Assembly (NCBI GenBank): GCA_013001145.1
Contig: JABDND010000041.1
Span: 1-62,902, forward strand
Length of the DNA stretch: 62,902 nt
Direction of reading: 5' to 3'
Source: Croceitalea sp.
Lineage (GTDB): Bacteria; Bacteroidota; Bacteroidia; Flavobacteriales; Flavobacteriaceae
The position numbers and the translations under genes were made by a program. Below are positions 35,027 to 43,099 of this stretch, in pieces. How positions within the stretch are numbered: position 1 is the stretch's first letter; each line of letters starts with the position of its first letter. The notes beneath the pieces were generated by a model. The model was not told the DNA's origin, ran no database searches, and saw nothing but the letters and a program-made list of their open reading frames with translations.

Positions 35027-35533
35027 TTAAAGAGTTCTGAAATATTCTAGAATGGAACGTGACTGTTCTACGGTCAAATTTTGATTGGCCATGGCCGCCC
35101 CGTTGAATTCAACCAAGAGATCCTTGGCACAACGATCTTGCTCAACCATCAATTGGGGATCTAAAATCATATTCATTATCCATTCTGGACTTCTACGTTC
35201 CAAAATGCCGTCAAATGAAGGGCCGATAAACCTTTTATATGGTTTATGACAAGCAGTACAATTGGTCTTGAATATGGCGGCTCCTGCCTCGGCCATTGCT
35301 GTATCAATGGTTGGGTCAAGGGTGAGCGATTTAATCTGGCCTACGCCTTTTTCGTCCAAAATGACCCTTTTAGATGCAGGAACTTCGTCTGTTACCGGAG
35401 CTGTAGACTCTGATTTTTGTTCGGTCTTGGTTCTAGTAACGCTAAAACCATCTTCTTTTTTTTCTTCTTTGCCACCGCAGGCTATCAATAGCAGGGAAAA
35501 TAGACAAGCACAAATAGGAATACAAGATTTCAT
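35027..35533 (-). CDS. Mono-haem cytochrome c lipoprotein, first gene of nos operon
   Basis: Likely electron donor to NosZ. Signal peptide with lipobox LLLIAC, a charged linker of about 60 residues, then a class I cytochrome c domain with CTACHKPYKRFIGPSFDGI (haem motif near residue 97) and a Met-containing region GAAMANQNLTVEQSRSILEYF that should supply the distal ligand. 168 residues. A Crp/Fnr-type module with a perfect TACATTTG -7 box lies 23 nt before its start and should drive the whole nos operon. Confidence 0.9.
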   Translation of the reverse strand: MKSCIPICACLFSLLLIACGGKEEKKEDGFSVTRTKTEQKSESTAPVTDEVPASKRVILDEKGVGQIKSLTLDPTIDTAMAEAGAAIFKTNCTACHKPYKRFIGPSFDGILERRSPEWIMNMILDPQLMVEQDRCAKDLLVEFNGAAMANQNLTVEQSRSILEYFRTL

Positions 35534-35556
35534 AGAGGTTAATTTTATTAATTGAC

Positions 35557-35599
35557 CAAATGTATACCCTTTGAATTGTGAAAAACATGATCTTTATCA
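35557..35599 (-). promoter_or_regulatory. Crp/Fnr box plus -7 promoter module, nos operon
   Basis: Minus strand: TGATAAAGATCA, 23-nt spacer beginning TGTTTTT, then TACATTTG, an exact TAnnTTTG match, and 23 nt to the cytochrome c start. Confidence 0.85.
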
Positions 35600-35604
35600 T
35601 ATTT

Positions 35605-35620
35605 AAGACAAAAACATCTT
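35605..35620. promoter_or_regulatory. Possible Rrf2/NsrR-type operator
   Basis: An inverted repeat AAGA-N8-TCTT between the nos promoter and the Rrf2 gene. Read on the minus strand it gives AAGATGTTTTT, which resembles the half-site AAnATGnATTT known for NsrR of proteobacteria. Only one weak site, so tentative. Confidence 0.3.
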
Positions 35621-35653
35621 TTAATATTTAATTTTGAATTCTAAAGCATTTCT

Positions 35654-36085
35654 ATGTTATCCAATTCGTCTAAGTATGCCATTAAGGGTGTTTTGTATTT
35701 GGCCATGAAATCCAGCACGGAAAAAAAGATTTTGGCGAAAGAATTGAGTGTGCCTATTAATGTGCCGCCATCCTATATTGCAAAGTTATTACAAGAGTTG
35801 GGAAAGCACGGAATTGTCTCATCTACCAAAGGACCAAAAGGTGGGTTTTACCTTAATGAGGCCAATCGAATTATCCCGTTGATTAAAATTGTTGATGTTA
35901 TTGATGGCGGTTACCGATTAAAATCTTGTATGCTCAGTTTAAGTGATTGCAATGAGGATCATCCTTGTCCCTTGCATAAAATGGTCGGCAATACCAAAAG
36001 TAACTTTGTAAAGCAATTGCAGGAAACAACGGTCAATGACCTTGTGGCCGATATCAAAGCAGGTAATTCATTTTTACCATTATGA
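35654..36085 (+). CDS. Rrf2 family regulator, NsrR/IscR-like
   Basis: Winged-helix regulator divergent from the nos operon. The HTH lies at about residues 20-60 (KELSVPINVPPSYIAKLLQELGKHGIV) followed by the wing SSTKGPKGGFYL. Three cysteines in SCMLSLSDCNEDHPC, spaced C-x6-C-x5-C, match the cluster-binding loop of Fe-S Rrf2 proteins, so it probably senses NO, oxygen or Fe-S status. 143 residues is normal. Position suggests it tunes nos expression in response to NO, an inference. A terminator follows after six bases. Confidence 0.9.
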   Translation: MLSNSSKYAIKGVLYLAMKSSTEKKILAKELSVPINVPPSYIAKLLQELGKHGIVSSTKGPKGGFYLNEANRIIPLIKIVDVIDGGYRLKSCMLSLSDCNEDHPCPLHKMVGNTKSNFVKQLQETTVNDLVADIKAGNSFLPL

Positions 36086-36090
36086 GAAGC

Positions 36091-36120
36091 AAAAAGCCAA
36101 CCGATTATAGCTGGCTTTTT
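36091..36120 (+). terminator. Terminator after the Rrf2 gene
   Basis: AAAAAGCCA / TGGCTTTTT, a nine-base stem with a 12-base loop, ending in T. Confidence 0.8.
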
Positions 36121-36149
36121 ATTGTATATTGATCATTGTTTAAATACAC

Positions 36150-36690
36150 CTAGAAAACAAAATTGACAGAAGCAAAGGCATTTTGCCCGGGAGCAAATAG
36201 CGGTAGGTTATTGCCCCTGACCGATCTCGACAAATGTTCATAATAGTTGGCGTCAAGTACATTGTTAATCCCGGCCGAAATGTTGGCGTATTTGGTAAAT
36301 TGATACTGTAAATTGATATCAAACAAAGAAAATGAAGGTGTTTGGGTTTCTCCAAATTCATTTGAGATTCGGTTTTGTTTCAGTACGTGCCTAAATACAA
36401 GCTCAGGCCGTAATTTGCCCTCTAAATAATTACCAATAAGGGTATATCTTATATCCATAGGGGCGATTTCTGGCAAAGGTTCATCACGTTGTCAATCTTG
36501 GGCGTAGGTGTAAGCCAATCCAATTTGTTGTTGCAATCCCAATAACAGTTGTTGGGTCCAATTAATTTCAAAACCTGTTTTTACGGCATTGTCAATATTG
36601 GTGAATTGTCTAACGCCTGGGCTATTGGGGCTTGAGCAACATAATCAGCGAAATAAATATGACCATCGAAGATTTCACACTTCAAAAATA
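36150..36690 (-). pseudogene. Remnant of a TonB-dependent outer-membrane receptor
   Basis: C-terminal beta-barrel fragment on the minus strand. Reading from the right, EIFDGHIYFADYVAQAP is in one frame, then a frameshift near 36640 leads to PGVRQFTNIDNAVKTGFEIN and QQIGLAYTYAQD, which meets an in-frame TGA (36492-36494). The sequence continues as RDEPLPEIAPMDIRYTLIGN to the natural barrel end (FASVNFVF). All these are typical of the last 160-170 residues of siderophore/metal TonB receptors. The plug and most of the barrel are missing. Within the track only the part after the stop appears as a 108-residue ORF. Its position by the nos operon makes a former copper or iron uptake receptor plausible. 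Confidence 0.85.
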
Positions 36691-36832
36691 TAATCAAGTA
36701 TTACGCTTAGATATAATATTTGTCAATTTAGAATTGTGGACAAATAAAAAGAGAGCCCTACCACGAGCTCCCTCTATTTATAAAAACAGTTAAATTTCAA
36801 AAAATTCTGACCAAAGAATCTGTTGTGGTAGT
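36691..36832. other. Gene-free stretch beyond the receptor remnant
   Basis: About 140 AT-rich bases after the recognisable receptor sequence ends. No insertion-sequence ends, no terminal repeats and no Crp/Fnr-type box were seen, so nothing shows how the receptor gene was truncated. Confidence 0.4.
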
Positions 36833-37654
36833 TTATATTTTAAAGGTGACTACCGGCAATTTGCTATGGTTGGCAATATCTTCACCAATGCTGCCCATAA
36901 AGAAATGTGCAAGACCTCTACGACCATGAGTTGGGATGCCAATAATATCTGCAGCAATTTTTTCGCTATAGTTTAAAATACCTTTTTCAATGGTGTAATC
37001 ATTGTAAATTTCAACTTCAAGCCCCAATCCGGCTTTGTTCAAAAACTTGGAGATTCGTTCATAAATATCATCAGTGCTCAAAAACTCATCTGCTGGTGTA
37101 TTTATGTAGACCATGTGTAGAGTTGCACCCAATAACTTAGCAAAATTATCTGCCTTTTTCGCAACCGCGATACTTTCTTCTTTGAAGTCACAGGCAAATA
37201 CAAACCGCTCGGCCTTAAAGTCTTTCACATCACCCTTTACAACTAAAACAGGAATGTTGGCACTGCGTACGACACGCTCCGTGTTTGAGCCGACAAAAAT
37301 TTCTTGAAGGCCGTCAACTCCATGGGAGCCCATTACGATTAAATCTACCTTGTGTTTTTCGGCAACTTCATTTACTTCACTGAAAACTTTGTAATGTTTT
37401 ATGATCGGTACTACCTTGACTTTTTTTAAATATGGCTTGTCCAAAAAGTTTTTGAACCGTTCTTCGGTCATTTTCATTAAATGGACAATATGTTCTTGTG
37501 GCATATACTCAGAATTGGCCATTATTGCGGGAGAAAGTTCCAACATATGCAAAACATAGAGCTCCGCATTGTTTTTTGTGGCCAAGGTTGATGCAACTTT
37601 TAGCGCTATTTCTGATTGTTCTGAGAAATCGATGGGTACAATAATACTTTTCAT
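36833..37654 (-). CDS. Tandem universal stress protein
   Basis: 273 residues, two USP domains (about 1-140 and 145-273). The first opens KSIIVPIDFSEQSEIALKVA and has the ATP-type loop GSHGVDGLQEIFVGSNTERVVRSANIPVLVV. The second ends with GIPTHGRRGLAHFFMGSIGEDIANHSKLPVV, also an intact G-2x-G-9x-G-S loop, so both halves may bind nucleotide. It is 18 nt downstream of hemN and almost certainly transcribed with it from the Crp/Fnr-type promoter. Confidence 0.92.
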   Translation of the reverse strand: MKSIIVPIDFSEQSEIALKVASTLATKNNAELYVLHMLELSPAIMANSEYMPQEHIVHLMKMTEERFKNFLDKPYLKKVKVVPIIKHYKVFSEVNEVAEKHKVDLIVMGSHGVDGLQEIFVGSNTERVVRSANIPVLVVKGDVKDFKAERFVFACDFKEESIAVAKKADNFAKLLGATLHMVYINTPADEFLSTDDIYERISKFLNKAGLGLEVEIYNDYTIEKGILNYSEKIAADIIGIPTHGRRGLAHFFMGSIGEDIANHSKLPVVTFKI

Positions 37655-37672
37655 CTTTCTAGTTTTTGTGGG

Positions 37673-39031
37673 TTAAACGGTCATCGAAAATAACCTGGTG
37701 TCAGGTTTTTTACGTTGTAGCTTCAAGTCGAACGCCATACTTATGTTTCTAATAAATGGTCGTCCTTTCTGTGTTACTGTTATACGATTGGCATCAATTT
37801 CAACCAAACCATCACGTTCCAGTTCACTTAAATTGTCAATTATATGTTGAACATCAAGAGCATGTTCATTACCTAGTTCCCATGATGTTTCAAAATGGCA
37901 CATTAAATTTAAAATGTGCTTGCGTATCATCTGATCTTCTTTGTTCAAAAGATGCCCCCTGTAAACCGGTAAGACATTATTTTCCACTAAGTATTGGTAT
38001 TCTTCCAGGTTCTTTACATTTTGTGCAAAACCATACCAACTATCACTTATGCTTGATACGCCCAATCCAATCATCAGTTGTGTTTTTGATGGGGTGTATC
38101 CCATAAAGTTACGATGAAGATTGCCATTTTCAACGGCTTGGTACAATGAATCGGATTTGAGGGCAAAATGATCCATCCCTATATCTTTGTATCCTATGGC
38201 AGTCAATCTTTTTTTGCCAATTTCATATTGCAAGCGTTTATCCTCGGGGGTGGGCAGATCCTCATCTTTAAATCCTCGCTGGCCATTGCCTTTAAGCCAT
38301 GGTACATGGGCATAACTATAAAAAGCCAATCTATCGGGCATTAATTCGGCTGTTTTGGCTATGGTCTCTTTAACATGGTCAAGAGTTTGAAAAGGCAGTC
38401 CATAGATGATGTCGTGGCCAATAGAGGTGTATCCAATCTCACGGGCCCATTGTGTAACTTTTTTTACATTTTCAAAAGGCTGTATGCGATGAATTGCTCG
38501 CTGAACAGTCTCGTTATAATCTTGCACACCAAAACAGACCCTTTCAAAACCCACCTCAAAAAGGGCCTGCAGGTGTGCTTTTGAAGTATTGTTCGGATGC
38601 CCTTCAAAACTAAGCACCGCATTTGGCGCTTTATGGGCTATCCGAAAAATACCCTTTATTAAGCTTTTTAAATTTTCAGGAGAAAAGAACGTAGGGGTGC
38701 CCCCACCTAAATGCAATTCGGCGATGGTGGGTTTTGTGCCTAAAAGTTCGCGGTACATGCCCCATTCTTTTAAAACCGATTTTATATAAGGCAATTCAAC
38801 GTCATGCCTTTTGGTAATTCTTTTATGGCAACCACAAAATGTGCACATGCTCTCACAAAATGGCAAATGAATGTATACACTTATGCCTTCATCCTTACTT
38901 TCACTAAAGCTGTGTTTAACACTGTTTTTCCACTGTTTGCCAGAAAAACTTTCTATATCCCAATAGGGTACTGTGGGATAACTCGTATATCTGGGCCCGG
39001 GAACATTATACTTATTGGTAAGGTCGCACAT
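37673..39031 (-). CDS. hemN: Oxygen-independent coproporphyrinogen III dehydrogenase
   Basis: Radical-SAM enzyme converting coproporphyrinogen III to protoporphyrinogen IX without oxygen. The cluster motif is CESMCTFCGCH (C-x3-C-x2-C) near residue 60; YTSYPTVPYW at the N-terminus, LHLGGGTPTF and GFERVCFGVQDYN are family hallmarks. The ORF track begins at a TTG 21 bases upstream, but that TTG lies inside the -7 promoter box, so the ATG of MCDLTNKYNVPGPRYT is chosen, giving 452 residues, normal for HemN. Regulation by a low-oxygen Crp/Fnr protein fits its job. Confidence 0.95.
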   Translation of the reverse strand: MCDLTNKYNVPGPRYTSYPTVPYWDIESFSGKQWKNSVKHSFSESKDEGISVYIHLPFCESMCTFCGCHKRITKRHDVELPYIKSVLKEWGMYRELLGTKPTIAELHLGGGTPTFFSPENLKSLIKGIFRIAHKAPNAVLSFEGHPNNTSKAHLQALFEVGFERVCFGVQDYNETVQRAIHRIQPFENVKKVTQWAREIGYTSIGHDIIYGLPFQTLDHVKETIAKTAELMPDRLAFYSYAHVPWLKGNGQRGFKDEDLPTPEDKRLQYEIGKKRLTAIGYKDIGMDHFALKSDSLYQAVENGNLHRNFMGYTPSKTQLMIGLGVSSISDSWYGFAQNVKNLEEYQYLVENNVLPVYRGHLLNKEDQMIRKHILNLMCHFETSWELGNEHALDVQHIIDNLSELERDGLVEIDANRITVTQKGRPFIRNISMAFDLKLQRKKPDTRLFSMTV

Positions 39032-39049
39032 ATATTTCAAATTATAAAC

Positions 39050-39092
39050 CAAATTTAGCCCATGGACATTTTAAATAACATGATAAATGTCA
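39050..39092 (-). promoter_or_regulatory. Crp/Fnr box plus -7 promoter module, hemN-USP
   Basis: Minus strand: TGACATTTATCA, 23-nt spacer starting TGTTATTT, TAAATTTG (exact consensus), then 18 nt to the hemN ATG. Confidence 0.85.
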
Positions 39093-39117
39093 GTTGCTTT
39101 GCTAACGTTTTTAATAC

Positions 39118-39160
39118 TGACAATTGTCATGTTTTATCTATGAACACTAGGTTAGATTTG
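39118..39160 (+). promoter_or_regulatory. Crp/Fnr box plus -7 promoter module, GCS-CBS gene
   Basis: TGACAATTGTCA, a perfect palindrome, then 23 nt starting TGTTTT and TAGATTTG (exact consensus), 27 nt before the start codon. It is back to back with the hemN module, 25 bp apart. Confidence 0.85.
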
Positions 39161-39187
39161 TATTAAGTTCAAATTAGCATATTCACA

Positions 39188-41038
39188 ATGGGAGAACAGC
39201 TTCAAAAAGTGACCTTGGGAGGATTAAAAGAGAAACAGGATTTCATCAAAAACCTCCTAAATGATTTGAATGCACTTGAATTGCTTATCGAAAGAGGTCT
39301 TATTGAGAATGACATTGTCCGCATTGGAGCGGAACAAGAAGTTTGTTTGATCAACAAGAATTATGATCCTTGGAAAAAATCGCTTCAACTCTTAGAGGCC
39401 ATTAACGAGGGGCACTTTACCACCGAACTTGCCAAGTACAACATTGAAATTAATTTAGATCCATTTGAACTTAAGGACGATTGTTTTGATCTGGTAAAGA
39501 AACAACTGCTTGACTTGTTGGGTCATGGGAGCACCATTGCCGATAGGATGGGAGCAAAATTTTGCCTAACGGGTATTTTGCCAACAATATCAAAGCGCGA
39601 GGTCACTCTTGATAACATGACGCCAATGCCCAGATATTTTCAGCTCAATGAATTGCTAAAAAACAAAAAGGGAGATGATTTTATACTTAAAATAAAAGGG
39701 GTTGATGAAATTAAACTAAAGCACAATTCTGTTCTTTTCGAGGCTTGTAACACCAGCTTTCAATTACACTTACAAATACCCAGCCATGACTTCGTTAGCA
39801 GTTATAATTGGGCCCAGGCCATAGCTGCACCTGTTTTGGGCATAGCTTGTAATTCTCCTTTTTTAATGGGGCGTGAATTGTGGCATGAAACAAGAATTGC
39901 CTTGTTCCAACAGAGTTTAGACACCAGAAAGCTGTCTTACACACTAAAGGACCAAGCACCAAGAGTAGGTTTTGGCAATCAATGGGAAACAAATTCCATT
40001 GTAGATATTTATAAACGCGATATATCGCAACACAGTGTTTTATTGACAAAACCGATAACCCAAGATGCATTGGCGATGGCCAAAAAAGGGCAGGCGCCAA
40101 AATTGCAGGCATTGAGTCTTTTTAATGGTACTGTTTACCGTTGGAACAGGCCGTGTTATGGCGTAGGAAATGGCAAGGCACATTTGCGTATTGAAAATCG
40201 ATATTTGCCTGCTGGTCCATCGGTCGTTGATGAAATGGCCAATTTTGTTTTTTGGGTCGGGGTCATGGTAGGGAGACCCAAACAGTATGATGATATGCCG
40301 TCTCAAATGGATTTCAAAGATGTAAAATCAAACTTCATTAAAGCAGCCAGAAGCGGCAAGAATACTATACTTTTATGGAATAACAAACCTATGAAAGTGC
40401 AAGATCTGGTTATCAAAGAGCTTATTCCCATTGCCGAAGTTGGACTTAAAAAACATGGAATTGATAAGAGCGACATTGATTTTTATTTAAACATCATCAA
40501 AAGCAGGGCCAAGGGCCATTCTGGTTCAAGCTGGCAAATAAATAATTATCGTGCCCTCAAAAATTATTTAAAACCAGAAATTGCGCTCAGAAAATTGACC
40601 AGGGCTATTTGTGATAATCAAGAAAAAGGCCTGCCCGTTCACAAATGGCCAAATATTAAAATCAACGGCAACGAAAAACAGCTACCCAAAAAAATTGGTC
40701 ATATGATGACCACAAGACTTATGGTGCTTAAAGAGAATGACTTTGTGAATATGGCCAAAGCTATTATGGATTGGAACCATATACACCATGTGCCTGTTGA
40801 AAATTCAAAAGGTAAGCTCGTTGGCTTACTTACTTACAGCCAACTTGAAAAACATAAAGGCATTCAATCATTTGATGACACTATAGTTTCGGATATTATG
40901 ATTCGAGACCTGATTACTGTTACACCACAAACCTATACCGCAACAGCCAAAAAATTGATGGCCCAGCATCAAATAGGATGTTTGCCCGTAACTAAAAATG
41001 GCACCTTGATCGGTATTGTCAGTAAAAATGATTTTTAG
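39188..41038 (+). CDS. Glutamate-cysteine ligase-like (GCS2) protein with C-terminal CBS pair
   Basis: A two-part protein. Residues about 30-430 resemble the GCS2/carboxylate-amine ligase fold (RIGAEQEVCLIN as the ATP/metal-binding opening, NIEINLDPFEL, FEACNTSFQLHLQIP, RIENRYLPAGPSVVDEMAN), enzymes that join glutamate's carboxylate to an amine. Residues about 495-616 are two CBS repeats (HHVPVENSKGKLVGLLTYSQL, IGCLPVTKNGTLIGIVSKNDF), which bind adenine nucleotides, so activity may be gated by energy charge. The protein is much longer than standard YbdK-type ligases (about 370). It is followed by an aspartoacylase-like gene after one base. Product unknown; glutathione synthesis is not implied. 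Confidence 0.82.
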   Translation: MGEQLQKVTLGGLKEKQDFIKNLLNDLNALELLIERGLIENDIVRIGAEQEVCLINKNYDPWKKSLQLLEAINEGHFTTELAKYNIEINLDPFELKDDCFDLVKKQLLDLLGHGSTIADRMGAKFCLTGILPTISKREVTLDNMTPMPRYFQLNELLKNKKGDDFILKIKGVDEIKLKHNSVLFEACNTSFQLHLQIPSHDFVSSYNWAQAIAAPVLGIACNSPFLMGRELWHETRIALFQQSLDTRKLSYTLKDQAPRVGFGNQWETNSIVDIYKRDISQHSVLLTKPITQDALAMAKKGQAPKLQALSLFNGTVYRWNRPCYGVGNGKAHLRIENRYLPAGPSVVDEMANFVFWVGVMVGRPKQYDDMPSQMDFKDVKSNFIKAARSGKNTILLWNNKPMKVQDLVIKELIPIAEVGLKKHGIDKSDIDFYLNIIKSRAKGHSGSSWQINNYRALKNYLKPEIALRKLTRAICDNQEKGLPVHKWPNIKINGNEKQLPKKIGHMMTTRLMVLKENDFVNMAKAIMDWNHIHHVPVENSKGKLVGLLTYSQLEKHKGIQSFDDTIVSDIMIRDLITVTPQTYTATAKKLMAQHQIGCLPVTKNGTLIGIVSKNDF

Positions 41039-41039
41039 C

Positions 41040-42239
41040 ATGTCCCAAACAATGCCCCCACTTGAAAAAACGCTTAAGTCATCTCGCGTGATTGGGCATC
41101 TTAAAGGTAATAGTGATGGTCCAACTGTCATTTTTTTTGCCGGTATTCATGGCAACGAACCTGCAGGTGTTTTAGCATTGCAAAAAGTATTTGAAGAACT
41201 TAATGAACATCATTCTGAAATTGAAGGCGAAGTCATTGGGCTTGTTGGCAATCTCAAGGCCCTCGAGCAGGGCGTACGTTTTCAAGTCGATGATTTAAAT
41301 CGTATTTGGAACCAAGATAGATTAAATAGCTTATTGAATTCTGAAGGAGCTGATGCGAAAAATGATGATGTAGAAATGTTGCAATTATATCATAAACTGC
41401 AGCATATTCTGGCCCACAACAAACCGCCCTTTTATTTTATAGACTTGCACACCACCTCAAGTGAAACGGATCCTTTTATAGTAATGAATGATAGTCTCTT
41501 GATTCGTAAGTTCGTTTCAAATTACCCTTTGCCTAAAATTCTGGGGATCGAAGAATATCTTACAGGAGCTTTATTGAGCTATATCAATGAGTATGGTTAC
41601 GTGGCTTTTGGTTTTGAAAGTGGACAGCACAAGGCTCCAGAGGCAGTCACCATAAACATTGATTTTATAAATTACACTTTATTATTGACAGGATCTATTG
41701 ACTCAACGCCAAAAACCAAAAAAGTCTTTTTTGAAAAATTGGGTAACGCAACAAAAGTTCCCTCTCAGTTTTATGAGATAAAATATGAGCATAAATTAAG
41801 GAGTGTTGATTCGTTTAAAATGGTTCCAGGTTTTGTGAATTTTCAAAAAGTAAAAGGGGGAACAACCCTGGCCGAGTTCAACGGCGAAATGATAAAGACC
41901 AAAAGAATGCGGCAGCTCTTTATGCCATTGTATCAAAATCAAGGAGGTGAGGGATTCTATTATATCAAAAAAGTACCTTTCATATTTTTGATGCTTTCAA
42001 AATTTTTAAGGCATGTAAAAATGGATCATGTATTGACCTTGTTGCCAGGGGTGCAATGGCGAGATGGTAAAAAGGATACCTTGTTGATTGATTTGCATGT
42101 AGCCAAGTTTTTTGCCAAACCCTTACTTCATTTATTGGGTTATCGTGCGAGACAGAAGGACAAAGACCATCTCATTGCCAAAAACCGAGAGGCGGTTTCA
42201 CAAAAAAAAGATTATATCAATACTTCGTGGTATAAATAA
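41040..42239 (+). CDS. Succinylglutamate desuccinylase/aspartoacylase family protein
   Basis: Zinc carboxypeptidase-like amidohydrolase that would cleave an N-acyl group from an amino acid such as glutamate or aspartate. Zinc ligands appear as GIHGNEPAG (H-x2-E) and DLHTTSSETDPF (second His); the arginine region VDDLNRIW and the GFESGQHK catalytic-Glu motif are present. The track start lies inside the upstream gene; ATG of MSQTMPP, one base after that gene's stop, is preferred. 399 residues, about 60-80 longer than AstE, with an extra C-terminal part (VPFIFLMLSKFLRH...) of unknown role. Pairing with a glutamate ligase-like enzyme suggests build-up and breakdown of one amide. Confidence 0.85.
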   Translation: MSQTMPPLEKTLKSSRVIGHLKGNSDGPTVIFFAGIHGNEPAGVLALQKVFEELNEHHSEIEGEVIGLVGNLKALEQGVRFQVDDLNRIWNQDRLNSLLNSEGADAKNDDVEMLQLYHKLQHILAHNKPPFYFIDLHTTSSETDPFIVMNDSLLIRKFVSNYPLPKILGIEEYLTGALLSYINEYGYVAFGFESGQHKAPEAVTINIDFINYTLLLTGSIDSTPKTKKVFFEKLGNATKVPSQFYEIKYEHKLRSVDSFKMVPGFVNFQKVKGGTTLAEFNGEMIKTKRMRQLFMPLYQNQGGEGFYYIKKVPFIFLMLSKFLRHVKMDHVLTLLPGVQWRDGKKDTLLIDLHVAKFFAKPLLHLLGYRARQKDKDHLIAKNREAVSQKKDYINTSWYK

Positions 42240-42272
42240 AATGGGTTTTGAAAAATTTTTCAAAACCCATTT
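42239..42272. terminator. Bidirectional terminator, perfect palindrome
   Basis: A 30-base perfect inverted repeat, ATGGGTTTTGAAAAA and its complement with no unpaired loop, extended by AA/TT at the ends, between convergent genes. T-rich on both strands. Confidence 0.8.
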
Positions 42273-42290
42273 ATTATTTGATATATGAAT

Positions 42291-43016
42291 TTATTGTATT
42301 GTAAAATTGATGGGTACACTATAACCAACTTTTGCAGGCGCTCCGCGTTGCATACCGGGTTTCATTAATGGCAAGGAAGCAATTATACGTGAGGCTTCTT
42401 TTTCCAATAATTGGTCTGGGCCTCTTTTTTGAATATTGGCTATCCTTCCTTTCGAATCTACTTCGAATTTAACAAAGACCCTTCCTTTGATGCCCATCTC
42501 CAATGCTGTAGGGGGGTATCTAAAATTCTTTTTGATATGTTCTTGAATTTTCTCATTAAAACAAGCTTTGCGTTCCGCCTCGGTGGCCAAGTTTTCGCAT
42601 CCTGGAAAAATTGGCGCTTTTTCAATTACCGCAAATGGTACTGAAATATCTTCAATTTCTTCTCCTACATCAACGTCATTGACATCGACAATAGCATCTT
42701 CGATGAAAGTATCTTGGCTACTCTCCGTACTTTCAATGATGGTTTCTTCAATTTCTACAACATCATCTACTATTTCAATTACATCAGGTGCAGCAGGCGG
42801 AGGTGGGGGCGGAGGAGTGTTCAAAGCCTCCGTAACCGGTGCATCTTCTTTCATATCATCAACTACCTCCAGCATTTGAACAATTTCTTGATTGGATTCA
42901 TAACTTTTATGTTCCAACAATCGCCAGGTAGTAAAAAGCACTATAGTCAGCCCTATTACAAAATAGAGACTACTATTTCTATTTAAATCGGCACTAGGGT
43001 TTTTTTTGAGTTCCAT
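42291..43016 (-). CDS. tonB: TonB energy transducer
   Basis: Inner-membrane protein passing proton-motive force to outer-membrane receptors. The track's start is 66 bases too far upstream: those codons overlap a Crp/Fnr box and its -7 element, and homologues start MELKKNPSADLNRNSS. From there: one membrane helix (about 16-36), an acidic and proline-rich periplasmic stretch (PPPPPPPAAP, then EIVDDVVEIEE), and a C-terminal TonB domain with FRYPPTALEMGIKGRVFVKF and a final FTIQ. 241 residues. Separate promoter; the receptor fragment 6 kb away is broken, so its partners lie elsewhere. Confidence 0.9.
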   Translation of the reverse strand: MELKKNPSADLNRNSSLYFVIGLTIVLFTTWRLLEHKSYESNQEIVQMLEVVDDMKEDAPVTEALNTPPPPPPPAAPDVIEIVDDVVEIEETIIESTESSQDTFIEDAIVDVNDVDVGEEIEDISVPFAVIEKAPIFPGCENLATEAERKACFNEKIQEHIKKNFRYPPTALEMGIKGRVFVKFEVDSKGRIANIQKRGPDQLLEKEASRIIASLPLMKPGMQRGAPAKVGYSVPINFTIQ

Positions 43017-43038
43017 GACAAATAGCATTAATATGGAA

Positions 43039-43081
43039 TAAAAATATAATTTACCCCCTCTAAAAAACATGATATTTATCA
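43039..43081 (-). promoter_or_regulatory. Crp/Fnr box plus -7 promoter module, tonB
   Basis: Minus strand: TGATAAATATCA, 23-nt spacer starting TGTTTTTT, TATTTTTA, then 22 nt to the corrected tonB start. Confidence 0.82.
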
Positions 43082-43099
43082 AGTTTGTAATTTTAACAC

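Noticed and set aside
35600-35630. Second reading of the nos box as a promoter for the Rrf2 gene on the plus strand
   Set aside because: The -7 candidate TAATATTT is one base off spacing and poor in sequence, so control by that box in this direction is not supported.
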